A stretch of 22,443 nucleotides of DNA from a virus, in the IMG/VR virus record IMGVR_UViG_3300018049_002704, positions 1-22,443 of that record, one strand, 5' to 3'. Within the stretch, counting starts at the first letter, position 1. Every line of letters begins with the position of its first letter. The position numbers were made by a program, and so were the translations under genes. Shown in pieces: positions 6,752 through 15,243 of the stretch. The notes below the pieces were generated by a model that saw only the letters and a list, made by a program, of their open reading frames with translations, was not told where the DNA came from and did not search any database.

Positions 6752-7358
6752 AATTTATTGGGGTGATGAATCACAACAACCAAACTATATTGCACCTAAA
6801 TGTGTTGTAGGATTAGATCGTGATGGTGTTATAAACGTAGACATTGGCGACTATGTTTATAAAATAGAAGATTTTGAATTTGAAGAAGGAAGTCTAGAAG
6901 CAATAGTAAAACTTAGACGTTTAGGCCATAAGGTTGCTATTATAACAAATCAAGGCGGCATTGAAAAAGGTATATACACCCAAGACGATGTTGACACTAT
7001 ACATAATTATATGCTTGACGAATTTGGTAAGGCTGGATGTAGCAGTATTGATGGCTTATACTACAGTGCAAGTAGTGCCAAAAATGATATGTATGCAAAA
7101 CCAAATATAGGAATGTTTAAACGCTGTGAAAAAGAAGTTCCGCACGTAAAATTTTCTAAAGGATTTTACGTAGGCGATAGGATACGCGACTTAAAAGCAG
7201 CAATGAAAATAGGCGCAAGACCAATTCTAGTGCGTACTGGGCACGGTAAAGAAACAGAAGAATTAATTAACAAACGTTTTACATATCAAAAGATAAAAAA
7301 AGCGACAAAAGTTTTTGACAACCTAGCCGCTTTTGTTGATTATTTAGAAACGCTTTAA
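6744..7358 (+). CDS. gmhB: GmhB-like D-glycero-D-manno-heptose 1,7-bisphosphate 7-phosphatase
   Basis: This HAD-superfamily phosphatase of 204 residues carries motif I GLDRDGVIN (nucleophile D25, acid/base D27), motif II TNQGGI (from T68), the AKPNIGMF lysine motif and motif IV VGDRIRDL, followed by ILVRTGHG. These align with E. coli GmhB (FLDRDGTIN, TNQSGIARG, RKPHPGM, VGDKLEDM, VLVRTGK), which removes the C7 phosphate between the two HldE steps. The zinc-binding loop of E. coli GmhB (Cys-x-His ... Cys-x-Cys) is replaced by YYSASSAKNDMY with no Cys or His, so this is a zinc-less form. A related histidinol-phosphate phosphatase role is the main alternative; the neighbouring genes favour GmhB. 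The stop overlaps tail-to-tail with the stop of the gene on the opposite strand. Confidence 0.88.
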   Translation: MAEIYWGDESQQPNYIAPKCVVGLDRDGVINVDIGDYVYKIEDFEFEEGSLEAIVKLRRLGHKVAIITNQGGIEKGIYTQDDVDTIHNYMLDEFGKAGCSSIDGLYYSASSAKNDMYAKPNIGMFKRCEKEVPHVKFSKGFYVGDRIRDLKAAMKIGARPILVRTGHGKETEELINKRFTYQKIKKATKVFDNLAAFVDYLETL

Positions 7359-10300
7359 GCCTGCGCTTCACCCCATCTTAAAATTAAGTTAGCATCAATA
7401 GGGCTACCACTAACTTTATATACGTTAATTGCAAGCACATCAGGACCGTTTGGATATGTACCTCGGCCTCCTAATGGTGTGTTTGTTAATTCTTTCAATT
7501 CTGAAAAATCAACAGTTGCTCTTTCTCCTGGAGCAGCAATAAACGAAAATACTGTTTCCCCCGGTTCTGCATATTGTGCAGTACTTAGATTGAATACCGT
7601 ATTAGAACCTGATGAAATACTTTGTGTGGATGTAGCATTGTAAAATACTTCATAGAAGGTTGTCCCACCATAGGTAATTTCATTTATTTGAGAAATTCTT
7701 GTACCTGCTGGCCAACTAGTATCACTACTATCAACTTCTGTATTTAACCCTACTCCGGCTGCTTCAGCAGCTTGCCAACTTGTTTGAGTATATGGCAGGT
7801 TGTTTGTTTTACCATATGTGGATCCAGTTCTTGCTCTAGTCATTGTGACTGTTTGAGTACCGCTAACGTCATTGCCGCCGGGCCCATTATAATCATTACT
7901 GACAGTTATTCTTGCAAAATATTCAAAATTGCCATAGCTACTTAAACCATATTCATTATAATAACTTATACTTTGAATGGTTGTTCCTCCTGGAAAACTA
8001 CCAGTCGAAACGCCTGTAATAGTGTCACCAACATTGATATCGTTATTAAGAACGTCATTTGTAGTAATATAAAATCTGTCATTACCATCTTCTAATGTGT
8101 CTTGGTTGTTATTGCCTATTCTCTGTTGTAGATTAAATGTTCCACTTATTGCGCCTGCTACAACTGAATTACTATCAGTTACAACATTTGCCGTACCCCA
8201 GTTAATACCGCCGCCTGAAGCAATTTGTGCAAAACTTGGCTGTCCACCTTGTGCAAGTCCACTTAGTCCTGACCAGTTAACATCGGCCGGATTTTCAGGA
8301 TAGTTATTAGGATTAAGCACACCTTCAACAACAATGCCGCCCAATGCAATATAATCTGAAGTAACTTCTAAACTCTGTAACAGTAACTGGGCTCTGTTTA
8401 GTAGTTCACGCTCGCCTAAATCACCAACAAGAGCGTTTGATACTGAAGGTGACAGTCTAATCAAGAATGCTGTTTGTTTAGTTGTACTAACTTCGATTCC
8501 TGTTTCAGCGTATGAGAAAATGTAACCACGATCTTCGTCAAAACCACCGTCTGTTAGGAACGCAGAACCCCAGTGGCTAATTAATGGTGTAATAGTTTGT
8601 GAAATTAATATTACACCTGTTCTTGCTAGATGAGTTGCAGCAGCACCTGCTACATATTGTCTAGTTGCTCCTGCTTGGAAATTCTCAAATGTTGCACCTC
8701 TAATACAACCAGTTAATCGATTACTTGTATCATCTTTTCCGGTAAAGTCTATAATTTCATTATCTATATACACAGTTCCTGATTCAGGAAAGAAACTACT
8801 GTCAACTAATGGTATAAAGTTTTGATCAGAGGACATATCTGCTGCAAGTTTGCCGTTTGGTCCTTCGTTTGTAACTTCATAACGTACAGGCAAGTTACCT
8901 GAACGCATAAATGCTTCTGTGTTTACGTTTGAATTACGCATTCTGTGACAGAATACAAAATTACCATCTGAGCCACGTAACATAAAATCAATAAATCCAG
9001 CACCGTACCAACTGTATTGAATACCAATCATCTGCATCTTAGCAATATCAATATCGTATCCGCTTGGCCCTGTACCATCTAAACGATCTAGATTAAAATC
9101 ACGCTGTTTAACTTTTTTGTCTACAACAAGGTTAGCTTTAGTACCAGTAATATTAACAACGCCGCGCCAGTCCGGAGTAACAGTTAGTTCTGTTTGACTG
9201 TTTACGTGTGTAACAACGTGTGTCATACCTTTGATAATAATCCTATCCCCTGCATTTAACTGGTCACGGAATCTTGTGTTTGTACCTGTTACTAAGTTGT
9301 CATCTACTTGCATAGCAATAGTGCCTGCTAACTGACGTGTACCTGTACGCTGATTTACACTTACATTTGTGCCGTCGTATTCCCAGAAAATACCATTTTG
9401 ATCATCAAAGATACCCGAACGTACTGTAGCACCGTGCCAACTAACAACACTCATTTGGGCTCCAAAACCGAGCACCGCATTTGTTGAACCTAATCTACGT
9501 TGTGCTCTAATTTTAAACGTTCTTTCGTCAACAATTTCTGCAACTTCATAATCAAATCTTGGAGGAACTGCTGTTTCATTTCCGCTGTTATAACCTGGAG
9601 TTTCTACACCTAGTATTCTAATTATACCACCTTGTTGTACGCCGTGATCATTGTCATCAGTTACTACAGTAATTAATGATCCTACTTCAACGTCTTCTGC
9701 TGTTAAGCTACGCAAATCGTATGATGGTGCAAATAGCGCACCAGTAGTATACATAATACCTTTACCTGACTGGTAACGAATATACTTTTTACTTTGACGT
9801 ATTGCTTGCGCACCGTGTTGCGGGCCGCCTGTGCCTAACTGCACACCACCGTCATATGGTCTATGAATAAAGAATGAATCCGGTCTTGGATATACTGACC
9901 CTTCGATAGGTAGAGAATTAAGTGTTCCAGTGTCTATAGTTCCTTCTGCTCTTGCTTGGAATTCTAAAGTATCAATAGCAGGAATATTTGTTACAATATG
10001 TGATCCTGCCGCAAGATTGTGATTGTTTACGCCGTCATCTGATGTTATAGATGTAATAAAAGTATTTCCAGGAACAAGTCCGTGTGCATTTGGAAACTGT
10101 ACTTGTAAAGTAGCTAACGCACCATATGTAATAGCTGTTGCAGCAGGCATAGCAGCAGTTGATGCTTCAGACATAGTTATTGTTGATATTAAATCAAAAT
10201 AATTTCCGTATGCTGCTTCTTCATAACTTAACTGGGTGCTTGTAATTCCTCCAGAGGGATTTACATTTTGTACACGAATTATTAAATCATTTAATGGTGT

Positions 10301-13300
10301 TATTCCACCTAATTGACTACCAGGAATTACAATTCTATTACCAATTTCATAACCAGTACCGTTATTAGTAATCAAAAGATTGCTATACTGTGCATTGTCT
10401 CTTAAAATACTAAATTCTGCGTTAGATCCTGTATTAGGATCATTTACGCCTAACACGTCAATATAAATTCCGATTGGCTCGTAACCAGTACCACTAGTTG
10501 ATATTCCGGTTATATTTCCTGTAACTAAGCTATCAATACTAGTTACTGTAATTGTTACATCATTGGCTGGAGATTCTCCGCCAAATACTGTTCCTGCAAT
10601 AACTAACTCTTGTCCAACATTGTAGCCGCTTCCTGGAGTTTGTAAATCACCTACATACACTGCTGCGTTTTGACTTACATTAAATGTTGCTCCTGTACCT
10701 ATTATATGTATAGCTGCTTGTTCTACAGTTTCACCATTAAAAGGAGTTCCAGATACTGTAAAATTAGTAATAGATCCATTGCCATCAACGTTATCTATAA
10801 CAATAGTACAATCGTGAGTAGGTGAAAGGCCGCCTAAATCTGTGCCAGCTATTGTAAAATTTTCTGTTGCAAGATAGTTTACACCTGCATTTACAAATTC
10901 AGCTGAATATGTTGTACCGCTAGATGTAATATTAATTATTGCACTAGCACCAGATACAGACGTTGTAGTATATGTTACTCCGAAATATTCTCTAAAACTG
11001 TTAGGAGCAGTACCAGCAGTTGAAATTGAAGTAATGCCGCCATTTACATCTACTGCATCTACTGAAATATATAATGCTTGCACAGGGCTTGCTAAATCAG
11101 ATAAAATACTTCCATCTACTTTTAATAAATCACCGACTACATATCCTGTACCTGCTATTGCTACTGTTGTAGAAGTAAAGTTATTATTTTCAAAGCTTAT
11201 ATTAAAACTTGCGCCTTCGCCAGTGCCTCCTGAATACGTTGCAGTTAATCCTGTAATATATTGATCTGTATTAATATGTGTTCCGAAGATATCAGCAGAA
11301 GCAATAGAATTTGCGCTATCTAAAACATCTGTAACTATTATTAATGCATCGTGTTCGGGAGATGTTCCTCCTAAACTTGTGCCAGGAATAATAATTCTAT
11401 CACCTATTTCATATCCTTCGCCGCCGTCATTTGCAATAGCGTCTAATATATATGTAAAACTAGAATCCGAAGCAAATGATATATCAAATCTTGCATTTTC
11501 CCCAATTGAGTCGCCATTATTGCCTGTTAAATTTGTATACTGTGTTCTATTTCCTATTACAGGTTCTGTAAAAGGACTATTAAATGTAATAGTATTTCCT
11601 GCTATACTTTGAACATAGATTGCATATCCGTCGCCTCTATCAAATGCTAAATCTTCAACTATTCCAGTAACGTTTTGTACATCAACTTGAGAAGTACCTG
11701 CTTGCACATCACCTTCAGTTAAAGCAGTTAGATATAGGCCACCTCCTGCACTTTGATCAACAACACCAGTAACCTGAGAACCTAAAGGAATAGCACCATT
11801 TGCAGCTACAAGCGGAGCACCAATTGACGGCGCTTGATCGTCAAACGGAATAATAGTTGATCCTTGTAATACTGCTAGTTGGGTTACCATTGAACCTGCA
11901 GAGCCATTACTAACAACTTGTATATCAGGATTACCTATACTTGCTCCAGTATAAAATCCAGCTTGTCTTAGCTGAGTATAAGTTGTGCTTAAAACATCTC
12001 CGTTAGTTGTTCCAACCTTTGATTTTGCAAAATATTGAAACTGTGTTGGACTTACAATATTAACAATTACAAAAGATCCTTCAGCTCTTGCTGCACCAAC
12101 TACACTATCTTCTAGTGCTTTAATTGTAATTGGAGTTCCTACTCCAAAACCGTGAGCGCCATTTGTTGTCACAGTAATTAATGATTGGCCGACTCCGCCT
12201 GTGCCAGAAGAAGCATCTGTAGTTACAGTTACTACAGGAGTGTCTGTACCTGGTAATTCATAAATTGACGGATAACCTCTTAGAGTACCAATCGCCGCCC
12301 ATTTTGTAGGCTGTAACCCATACTCAAAGTCAGCGTCAAGCATTGATAATGGATTTGCAACACGATTACGTTCAATAGCATCAGTACCAAAATCATAAGG
12401 TCTAGTAGTTACAACACTTTTACCATTTTCTATTCGTTCAACAAAAATTTGTATTTCGTCGTCTGCACTGTGAGTAGATGTATCATAATTTAGTTCAATA
12501 GTTGTAACCGCATCAGTAGTTTGTAAATATGTGCCAAAATCACTATCAGTAGTTGAATCGTTAATTAATACTTTTGCACCAGTAGCAACGTTTGTAAAAT
12601 TATACATAACTTCGCTTCGTGTTGCATTTGATATAAGCAATAATTCGTCTGCATTATAACGCCCTTGTATTTTTACATAACCTAATCCAATTGGAACTAA
12701 AACAGGTTGTGCAGTTAATCCATTACTTATTACATCAACAGTATTAAATGCAAGAGTTTTAATTTTTGCAGGGGCGCCTGCGGTAATAGCATTTGTTGTT
12801 GCACTCACAAATGTGTGTGTACTTGTATCCGAACTTACACCTACATTAACTGTAATAGTAGTGCTTGTTGTACTAGTCACAGCAACAGGAGCATAATAAA
12901 ATTTGTCTTTGCCGTATTCATTAGGTACACCTGATCTTCGAGGATAAGGATGAAGTGTAGCATTTCCGTCTAAACCGCAAGTAAAAGTAAGTCCTGCTGG
13001 CGCAATTTGTATTTCGTCTCCAGTACTAATACTATGAGCACCTATTGTTAAAACCATTTCTCCTGTAGACGGGTTATAGTTTGCTCCTGAAGGTGTGTAA
13101 CTTAGTGCAGTAACAGTTTTTGTTGCGTCTATAGTTTGACTAACTTCAGTATTTAATGCAGAAAATGCACTGTTTGTAAATATATAATCTGTAATTAATC
13201 TTTGTATAAAATTATGTGCTGCAATTTCAGGTCCGCGATCTCCGTCGACCTGAGCTACTGTTTGATCCCAATAATACTTGATTACATTTCTAATAGATTG

Positions 13301-13879
13301 GTTGCCACCGTATCGCAAATCTTCTAAATATGCATCGATAACATATCCTACATCTCTTTCACACTTTGCTTGACTTGTATTTGTATAGTTATAAAAAGTA
13401 TCTGATACTGAGTTTGCTGTTGCACTTACAAATGTGTGTACACTTGTGTCAGAACTAATACCAATGTTAACAGTAATAGTAGTTGATGTAGTATTTAAAA
13501 TTTGTATAGCTTTATTATAATACGGATCGGTACCCGTATCATTAGGTACACCGCTTGCTCTTGGATATGCGTGTGTAGTTGCGTTACCGTCTAGCTCACA
13601 AGTAAACACTAGTCCTTCTTCAGCAATAGTGATTGCATCACCAACATTAAACGTATGAGAACCAATTGTAAGTACTAGCACTCCGGTTGTAGGAGTATAT
13701 GTTGCGTTTGTAGGAGTATATTGAGCAGCGTTACTTATTCTGCTAGTAATGTATGCATTAGCTTCTTTTTGTATAAATGTTTTGTTACTTTCTAATAGAC
13801 TATATGCATCAGGAAATCGATTTGATAGTGTTCCTAAGCCTGGTTTAAATACATAATTTTTTATTTGTGTTTTTGCCAT
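7355..13879 (-). CDS. Giant modular virion structural protein (tail fibre / baseplate-associated, 2174 aa)
   Basis: This is the largest gene in the window and is rich in Thr, Ser, Gly, Asn and Ile, as expected of beta-structured tail fibres. An N-terminal anchor-like segment (residues 1-53) is followed by a roughly 107-residue module present twice (about 54-160 and 261-366), separated by a helical segment with CERDVGYVIDAYLEDLRYGG. Residues about 796-1240 hold five diverged repeats of about 88 residues around a GTGYxxGD..xIxGTxLGG..P core. A conserved-looking region follows (FIHRPYDGGVQLGTGGPQHG near residues 1325-1345), then a long C-terminal part ending in DANLILRWGEAQA. Related large proteins occur in marine T4-like phages as virion structural proteins, but I cannot assign a T4 gene number. 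It starts three bases after the 295-residue gene ends and closes the late operon. No terminator separates it from gmhB. Confidence 0.88.
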   Translation of the reverse strand: MAKTQIKNYVFKPGLGTLSNRFPDAYSLLESNKTFIQKEANAYITSRISNAAQYTPTNATYTPTTGVLVLTIGSHTFNVGDAITIAEEGLVFTCELDGNATTHAYPRASGVPNDTGTDPYYNKAIQILNTTSTTITVNIGISSDTSVHTFVSATANSVSDTFYNYTNTSQAKCERDVGYVIDAYLEDLRYGGNQSIRNVIKYYWDQTVAQVDGDRGPEIAAHNFIQRLITDYIFTNSAFSALNTEVSQTIDATKTVTALSYTPSGANYNPSTGEMVLTIGAHSISTGDEIQIAPAGLTFTCGLDGNATLHPYPRRSGVPNEYGKDKFYYAPVAVTSTTSTTITVNVGVSSDTSTHTFVSATTNAITAGAPAKIKTLAFNTVDVISNGLTAQPVLVPIGLGYVKIQGRYNADELLLISNATRSEVMYNFTNVATGAKVLINDSTTDSDFGTYLQTTDAVTTIELNYDTSTHSADDEIQIFVERIENGKSVVTTRPYDFGTDAIERNRVANPLSMLDADFEYGLQPTKWAAIGTLRGYPSIYELPGTDTPVVTVTTDASSGTGGVGQSLITVTTNGAHGFGVGTPITIKALEDSVVGAARAEGSFVIVNIVSPTQFQYFAKSKVGTTNGDVLSTTYTQLRQAGFYTGASIGNPDIQVVSNGSAGSMVTQLAVLQGSTIIPFDDQAPSIGAPLVAANGAIPLGSQVTGVVDQSAGGGLYLTALTEGDVQAGTSQVDVQNVTGIVEDLAFDRGDGYAIYVQSIAGNTITFNSPFTEPVIGNRTQYTNLTGNNGDSIGENARFDISFASDSSFTYILDAIANDGGEGYEIGDRIIIPGTSLGGTSPEHDALIIVTDVLDSANSIASADIFGTHINTDQYITGLTATYSGGTGEGASFNISFENNNFTSTTVAIAGTGYVVGDLLKVDGSILSDLASPVQALYISVDAVDVNGGITSISTAGTAPNSFREYFGVTYTTTSVSGASAIINITSSGTTYSAEFVNAGVNYLATENFTIAGTDLGGLSPTHDCTIVIDNVDGNGSITNFTVSGTPFNGETVEQAAIHIIGTGATFNVSQNAAVYVGDLQTPGSGYNVGQELVIAGTVFGGESPANDVTITVTSIDSLVTGNITGISTSGTGYEPIGIYIDVLGVNDPNTGSNAEFSILRDNAQYSNLLITNNGTGYEIGNRIVIPGSQLGGITPLNDLIIRVQNVNPSGGITSTQLSYEEAAYGNYFDLISTITMSEASTAAMPAATAITYGALATLQVQFPNAHGLVPGNTFITSITSDDGVNNHNLAAGSHIVTNIPAIDTLEFQARAEGTIDTGTLNSLPIEGSVYPRPDSFFIHRPYDGGVQLGTGGPQHGAQAIRQSKKYIRYQSGKGIMYTTGALFAPSYDLRSLTAEDVEVGSLITVVTDDNDHGVQQGGIIRILGVETPGYNSGNETAVPPRFDYEVAEIVDERTFKIRAQRRLGSTNAVLGFGAQMSVVSWHGATVRSGIFDDQNGIFWEYDGTNVSVNQRTGTRQLAGTIAMQVDDNLVTGTNTRFRDQLNAGDRIIIKGMTHVVTHVNSQTELTVTPDWRGVVNITGTKANLVVDKKVKQRDFNLDRLDGTGPSGYDIDIAKMQMIGIQYSWYGAGFIDFMLRGSDGNFVFCHRMRNSNVNTEAFMRSGNLPVRYEVTNEGPNGKLAADMSSDQNFIPLVDSSFFPESGTVYIDNEIIDFTGKDDTSNRLTGCIRGATFENFQAGATRQYVAGAAATHLARTGVILISQTITPLISHWGSAFLTDGGFDEDRGYIFSYAETGIEVSTTKQTAFLIRLSPSVSNALVGDLGERELLNRAQLLLQSLEVTSDYIALGGIVVEGVLNPNNYPENPADVNWSGLSGLAQGGQPSFAQIASGGGINWGTANVVTDSNSVVAGAISGTFNLQQRIGNNNQDTLEDGNDRFYITTNDVLNNDINVGDTITGVSTGSFPGGTTIQSISYYNEYGLSSYGNFEYFARITVSNDYNGPGGNDVSGTQTVTMTRARTGSTYGKTNNLPYTQTSWQAAEAAGVGLNTEVDSSDTSWPAGTRISQINEITYGGTTFYEVFYNATSTQSISSGSNTVFNLSTAQYAEPGETVFSFIAAPGERATVDFSELKELTNTPLGGRGTYPNGPDVLAINVYKVSGSPIDANLILRWGEAQA
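10158..11494 (-). repeat. Five tandem beta-repeats (about 88 aa / 265 bp) inside the giant structural gene
   Basis: Five consecutive units share a pattern: a short (A)xFxIS strand, a G-x-GYxxGDxLxI(P/A)G turn, an LGGxSPxxD segment, then a (T)IxVxxVDxxGxIT strand. The cores lie near 11390, 11120, 10860, 10600 and 10330, a regular spacing near 265 bp. The first, fourth and fifth keep the consensus best; the second and third are most diverged. The units probably form a beta-rod or stacked domains. Confidence 0.75.
12782..13720 (-). repeat. Duplicated 107-residue module near the N-terminus of the giant structural gene
   Basis: Copy one (13403-13720) and copy two (12782-13099) both run from YTP...YxPxTG through LTIG.H....GD.I.IA..GL.FTC.LDGNAT.H.YPR.SGVPN to TTSTTITVN.G.SSDTS.HTFVSAT. 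The DNA is also visibly similar. About 300 bp of unrelated, more helical coding sequence separates the copies. Confidence 0.85.
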
Positions 13880-13882
13880 TAT

Positions 13883-14770
13883 TTACAATCCAAATGCTAT
13901 AGATAGTGCTAACGCAGTACTATCTGTATATTGTTTATTCGACACATCGGTATCCTGTGTTGGTAACGTATTAACTTGCGCAGTAGAAAATTCTGCGGTA
14001 GCAGGAGTAATATTACCAATTACTGTATTATTTATAGTACTGTTGATTATTGTTGATGATAAACCCGAATCACTTATAGTTGTAATTTTACTTCCGTCAA
14101 TCTTTAACTGTATTTCGTTAACAGCTTCTAATTCTAAATTATTTCCTGAAAATAGATTTGATATGCCTGTGCCACCAACATTAAGAGTTCCGCCAACAAA
14201 TATGTCTTTTTCTACACCTATGCCGCCTGCAACAGTTAAAGCACCTGTAGTTGGTGATATTGATTCGATAGTATCATTTATAGTTACAGAGGAAAATTGT
14301 CCTACTGGATCAATTATATTAATTTGTCCAAATACATTTCCTGCTGTATCGCCATAATATAAAATATCTGGAGCAGTTAGAGAAACAGAAAATCTAAGGG
14401 TGCCGTCATCTTTACCTTGCGCATCTACTCCTGACGAACCATCTGAGTGTGTTATACCGTTATTATAAGTATCTGCGCCCTGTACATTGTTTGTGTAAAT
14501 ATAAAATCTTAGTGTAGGAACTTGTAAGTCAAACACATATGTTCTCTGTCTTGCAAGAGTTAAAGTTGGATTAGCACCGGATCCAGCTTGTGCAATGTTG
14601 TAAGCATTTTGTGATTCTATTACTACAAAGTCAAATGTATTTGCAACTTCATCATCGGGAGTAGTTGCAGTAATGATAGAATTAGCAACAATGTTTCCTT
14701 GATCGTCAACTGAGAACCCAGGACCTTTGAAACCAAATTTTGATACAAATGGTGCATTTGCTACTGCCAT
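13883..14770 (-). CDS. Virion structural protein, tail-fibre-like (295 aa)
   Basis: This beta-rich protein starts MAVANAPFVSKFGFKGPGF and has three recognisable parts. Residues about 60-160 contain RTYVFDL...LRFYIYT and a GITHSDGSSG..QGKDDGTLRFSV segment ending in LYYGD, similar to jelly-roll or cupredoxin-like domains common in marine T4-like structural proteins. A TTGALTVAGGIGVEKDIFVGGTLNVGGTG stretch (shown here only as its motif) is typical of repetitive phage fibre shafts. The C-terminus, LPTQDTDVSNKQYTDS, resembles fibre trimerisation or end segments. The gene lies between the 139-residue gene and the giant protein, with its own GATAAATA late promoter and a TAGGAG ribosome-binding site. 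A fibre or baseplate component is likely; the exact T4 equivalent is unknown. Confidence 0.8.
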   Translation of the reverse strand: MAVANAPFVSKFGFKGPGFSVDDQGNIVANSIITATTPDDEVANTFDFVVIESQNAYNIAQAGSGANPTLTLARQRTYVFDLQVPTLRFYIYTNNVQGADTYNNGITHSDGSSGVDAQGKDDGTLRFSVSLTAPDILYYGDTAGNVFGQINIIDPVGQFSSVTINDTIESISPTTGALTVAGGIGVEKDIFVGGTLNVGGTGISNLFSGNNLELEAVNEIQLKIDGSKITTISDSGLSSTIINSTINNTVIGNITPATAEFSTAQVNTLPTQDTDVSNKQYTDSTALALSIAFGL

Positions 14771-14788
14771 AATTCTACTCCTATATGT

Positions 14789-14796
14789 TATTTATC
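14789..14796 (-). promoter_or_regulatory. Late promoter octamer (GATAAATA) for the 295-aa structural gene
   Basis: The minus strand reads CTGATAAATAAC. Predicted initiation near 14783 gives a 13-base leader beginning TAGGAG, so the ribosome-binding site sits at the very 5' end. The TGA inside the motif (14795-14797) is the stop codon of the upstream 139-residue gene. Confidence 0.6.
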
Positions 14797-15214
14797 AGAC
14801 TACAGGAGGGTTAAGTGTATGAAAGTATTGTCCGGTATATATAACCTTTGCACCAGTGAAGTTTTGTTGGGCTTCTGCATTTATTATAGGTGTAACACTC
14901 AAGTCTACATAACTATCATTTACTGTTACACTTATATCTATAATGTCAGTTAACGTACTATTTCTCGAGAACACTACAACACTGGCACGATCTTTTGTAG
15001 CAGTTACAAGAGCTTTTATAATTTCTTTATTAGACATATCATAATCAGCACTTATAGTATATTCTACTGTTGAAAAATCGCCTATATGCCATCTATCTAA
15101 TAGAGTAGTACCTATTACTTGTTTCCAAGGACCGCTATGACTTACGCCAGAATTATTTTTAAACAATATTGTATTTTTTAATCCCTGAGTCAAGTAATTT
15201 TTTAAATTTTGCAT
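14795..15214 (-). CDS. Small protein of unknown function in the late structural operon (139 aa)
   Basis: I do not recognise this protein. It begins MQNLKNYLTQGLKNTILFKN with a short amphipathic helix, then has alternating beta and helical segments, including a KDRASVVVFSRNSTL stretch and a VDLSVTPI strand, and ends HTLNPPVV. It has no cysteine, no signal peptide and no membrane segment. It lies between the carbamoyltransferase and the 295-residue structural protein, with its own GATAAATA late promoter and an AGGGG ribosome-binding site, so a small virion or assembly protein is the likeliest role. That rests on position only. Confidence 0.72.
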   Translation of the reverse strand: MQNLKNYLTQGLKNTILFKNNSGVSHSGPWKQVIGTTLLDRWHIGDFSTVEYTISADYDMSNKEIIKALVTATKDRASVVVFSRNSTLTDIIDISVTVNDSYVDLSVTPIINAEAQQNFTGAKVIYTGQYFHTLNPPVV

Positions 15215-15235
15215 TTTATACCCCTGCTAATAAAA

Positions 15236-15243
15236 TATTTATC
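15236..15243 (-). promoter_or_regulatory. Late promoter octamer (GATAAATA) for the 139-aa gene
   Basis: The minus strand again reads CTGATAAATA, and its TGA (15242-15244) is the stop codon of the upstream carbamoyltransferase. Predicted initiation near 15230 leaves a 16-base leader containing AGGGG. The arrangement repeats that at 14789-14797. Confidence 0.6.

Noticed and set aside
10158-11494. Repeats as a CRISPR-like or noncoding array
   Set aside because: They are in-frame, diverged protein repeats within one long open gene.
11034-11612. Plus-strand open frames within the giant structural gene
   Set aside because: Their proline- and serine-rich translations are antisense readings of the repeat codons, with no start signals.
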